Shown: in pieces, positions 6,201 to 7,848 of the stretch | How the letters are laid out: the number at the start of each line of letters is the position of its first letter | How positions within the stretch are numbered: the first letter of the stretch is position 1 | Assembly (NCBI GenBank): GCA_002372775.1 | Contig: DFIJ01000085.1 | Coordinates: 1 to 7,848 of the forward strand | From: Christensenella sp. UBA3700 | GTDB lineage: Bacteria > Bacillota > Clostridia > Christensenellales > UBA3700 | Length of the DNA: 7,848 bases | Direction of reading: 5' to 3' | The notes under the pieces: generated by a model | The model's input: the letters and a program-made list of their open reading frames with translations, nothing else | Databases searched by the model: none | Told to the model about the DNA's origin: nothing | Made by a program: the position numbers and the translations under genes

Positions 6201-6731
6201 ATGGCAAGAAAGTTAGGAAGAACTGCAGATGCAAGAATGGCCATCATTAAGAATTTAGCCTCTGAACTTTTCTGGAATGGCCGCATCGAAACAACAGTAG
6301 AAAGAGCTAAAGAAGTTCAATCTTATGCTGAAAGACTTTTAACAGCTGCTATCAATTCTTATGAAGACGTAGTAAAGGTTAAGAAGACTGTTAAAACAGA
6401 AGATGGAAAGACTTTAGAAGTTGAATTTGTTAACGATGGCGCTAAGAAATTAGCTGTTAGAAGAAAGTTAATGGGAAGCTTAAGAGATTTACAACCATCA
6501 AAGAATGATGGCGAATCTAAGTCAGCATATAACGAAAGAACTAAAGACGCTAAACATCCTTTAGTAGAAAAGATTTTCAGAGAACTAGCTCCATTCTATG
6601 CTAAGAGAGCTGAACAATTAGGACAAAAGGGTGGTTACACTCGTATCCTTAAGAATGGTTCAAGAAGAGGCGATAACGCTGATACTGCTATCTTAGAGTT
6701 CGTTAAGAACACAACTAAAGAATCTAAATAG
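6201..6731 (+). CDS. rplQ: 50S ribosomal protein L17, long form with internal insertions
   Basis: A 176-residue large-subunit protein bound near the peptide exit tunnel; the usual length is about 113-130. RKLGRTADARMAIIKNLASEL (3-23), IETTVERAKEVQ (29-40), KKLAVRRKLM (82-91) and GGYTRILKNGSRRGD (144-158) are family signatures. Two stretches have no counterpart in short L17: a charged segment around 55-80 (VVKVKKTVKTEDGKTLEVEF...) and one around 95-118 (DLQPSKNDGESKSAYNERTK). I recall long L17 forms of this kind from Lachnospiraceae, which supports the taxonomic guess. The reading frame is clean, so these are genuine insertions and not frameshifts. AGGAGGT at 6187-6193 overlaps the rpoA stop. 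Last gene of the alpha operon. Confidence 0.96.
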   Translation: MARKLGRTADARMAIIKNLASELFWNGRIETTVERAKEVQSYAERLLTAAINSYEDVVKVKKTVKTEDGKTLEVEFVNDGAKKLAVRRKLMGSLRDLQPSKNDGESKSAYNERTKDAKHPLVEKIFRELAPFYAKRAEQLGQKGGYTRILKNGSRRGDNADTAILEFVKNTTKESK

Positions 6732-6781
6732 TTTTTAGAGAAAAAACAAATTTAATATAAAATATTAATTAAGACCTAAAT
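6732..6781. other. AT-rich spacer before the terminator
   Basis: About 50 bases with no gene. It holds a small all-AT hairpin TTAATAT-AAA-ATATTAA (6752-6768). There is also a weak -10-like TATAAA (6756-6761) with only TTTTAG at the -35 spacing. Nothing here is strong enough to call as a promoter. Confidence 0.4.
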
Positions 6782-6829
6782 AAACAATGGCTGTTTAACT
6801 ATAAAAGGTTAAGGGCCATTGTTTTTTTT
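6782..6829 (+). terminator. Intrinsic terminator closing the alpha operon
   Basis: AAACAATGGC (6782-6791) pairs with GCCATTGTTT (6815-6824) over ten perfect base pairs. The inner TTAAC/GTTAA pairing extends the stem through a small bulge. A run of eight T (6822-6829) follows, partly overlapping the stem. This is the one clear rho-independent terminator in the window. It separates rplQ from gdhA. Confidence 0.9.
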
Positions 6830-6866
6830 GTTTTAAAAAAAGAAAAAGAAGAGAAAATAATTTTAG

Positions 6867-7848
<982 letters not shown>

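Noticed and set aside
6731..6829. L17 downstream element RNA after rplQ
   Set aside because: Position fits that known Firmicutes motif, but I cannot match its conserved structure here; the hairpin with its T run is fully explained as an intrinsic terminator.

Overview
The window is a low-GC (clearly AT-rich) bacterial chromosome segment with all genes on the + strand. It covers the end of the spc ribosomal-protein operon, the complete alpha operon and the first part of a glutamate dehydrogenase gene. Gene order is rplO (3' end), secY, adk, map, infA, rpmJ, gap, rpsM, rpsK, rpsD, rpoA, rplQ, terminator, gdhA (5' part). The adk-map-infA insertion between secY and rpmJ, strong AGGAGG ribosome binding sites and low GC point to Firmicutes. 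A zinc-type (four-Cys) S4 encoded inside the alpha operon, and an L17 of 176 residues with internal insertions, suggest Clostridia, possibly Lachnospiraceae. The family-level placement rests on memory of family sequences and is only moderately secure.

Left block (1-3454): L15, SecY, adenylate kinase, methionine aminopeptidase, IF1 and L36. rplO/secY and secY/adk share one base in a TAATG junction, and adk/map overlap by 14 bases, so translation is probably coupled through map. infA and rpmJ each have their own strong ribosome binding site. The products are the secretion channel, the enzyme that balances adenine nucleotides, the enzyme that removes the initiator methionine, an initiation factor and ribosomal proteins.

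Middle gap (3455-3710): 256 bases without a gene, and the most structured non-coding part of the window. It holds two tandem long inverted repeats (3470-3514 and 3520-3567), a perfect extended -10 promoter element inside the second one, and a leader of about 137 bases before rpsM. In that leader a hairpin loop is complementary to the rpsM Shine-Dalgarno region, which would form a pseudoknot. This resembles in logic, not in sequence, the S4-binding alpha-operon leader of E. coli.

Alpha operon (3711-6731): S13, S11, S4, RNA polymerase alpha and L17. Spacers are 12-16 bases except before rpoA, where an 86-base spacer carries a 15-bp inverted repeat. That could set rpoA expression apart from its ribosomal neighbours.

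Right block (6732-7848): a clear intrinsic terminator (6782-6829), then gdhA, cut by the window edge after 323 codons. No convincing gdhA promoter is visible.

Most of the window is ordinary housekeeping sequence. The points worth a second look are the rpsM leader, the tandem inverted repeats, the rpoA hairpin, a shortened adenylate kinase zinc knuckle, substitutions in the normally invariant S13 tail and S11 core, and extra segments in L17 and methionine aminopeptidase.
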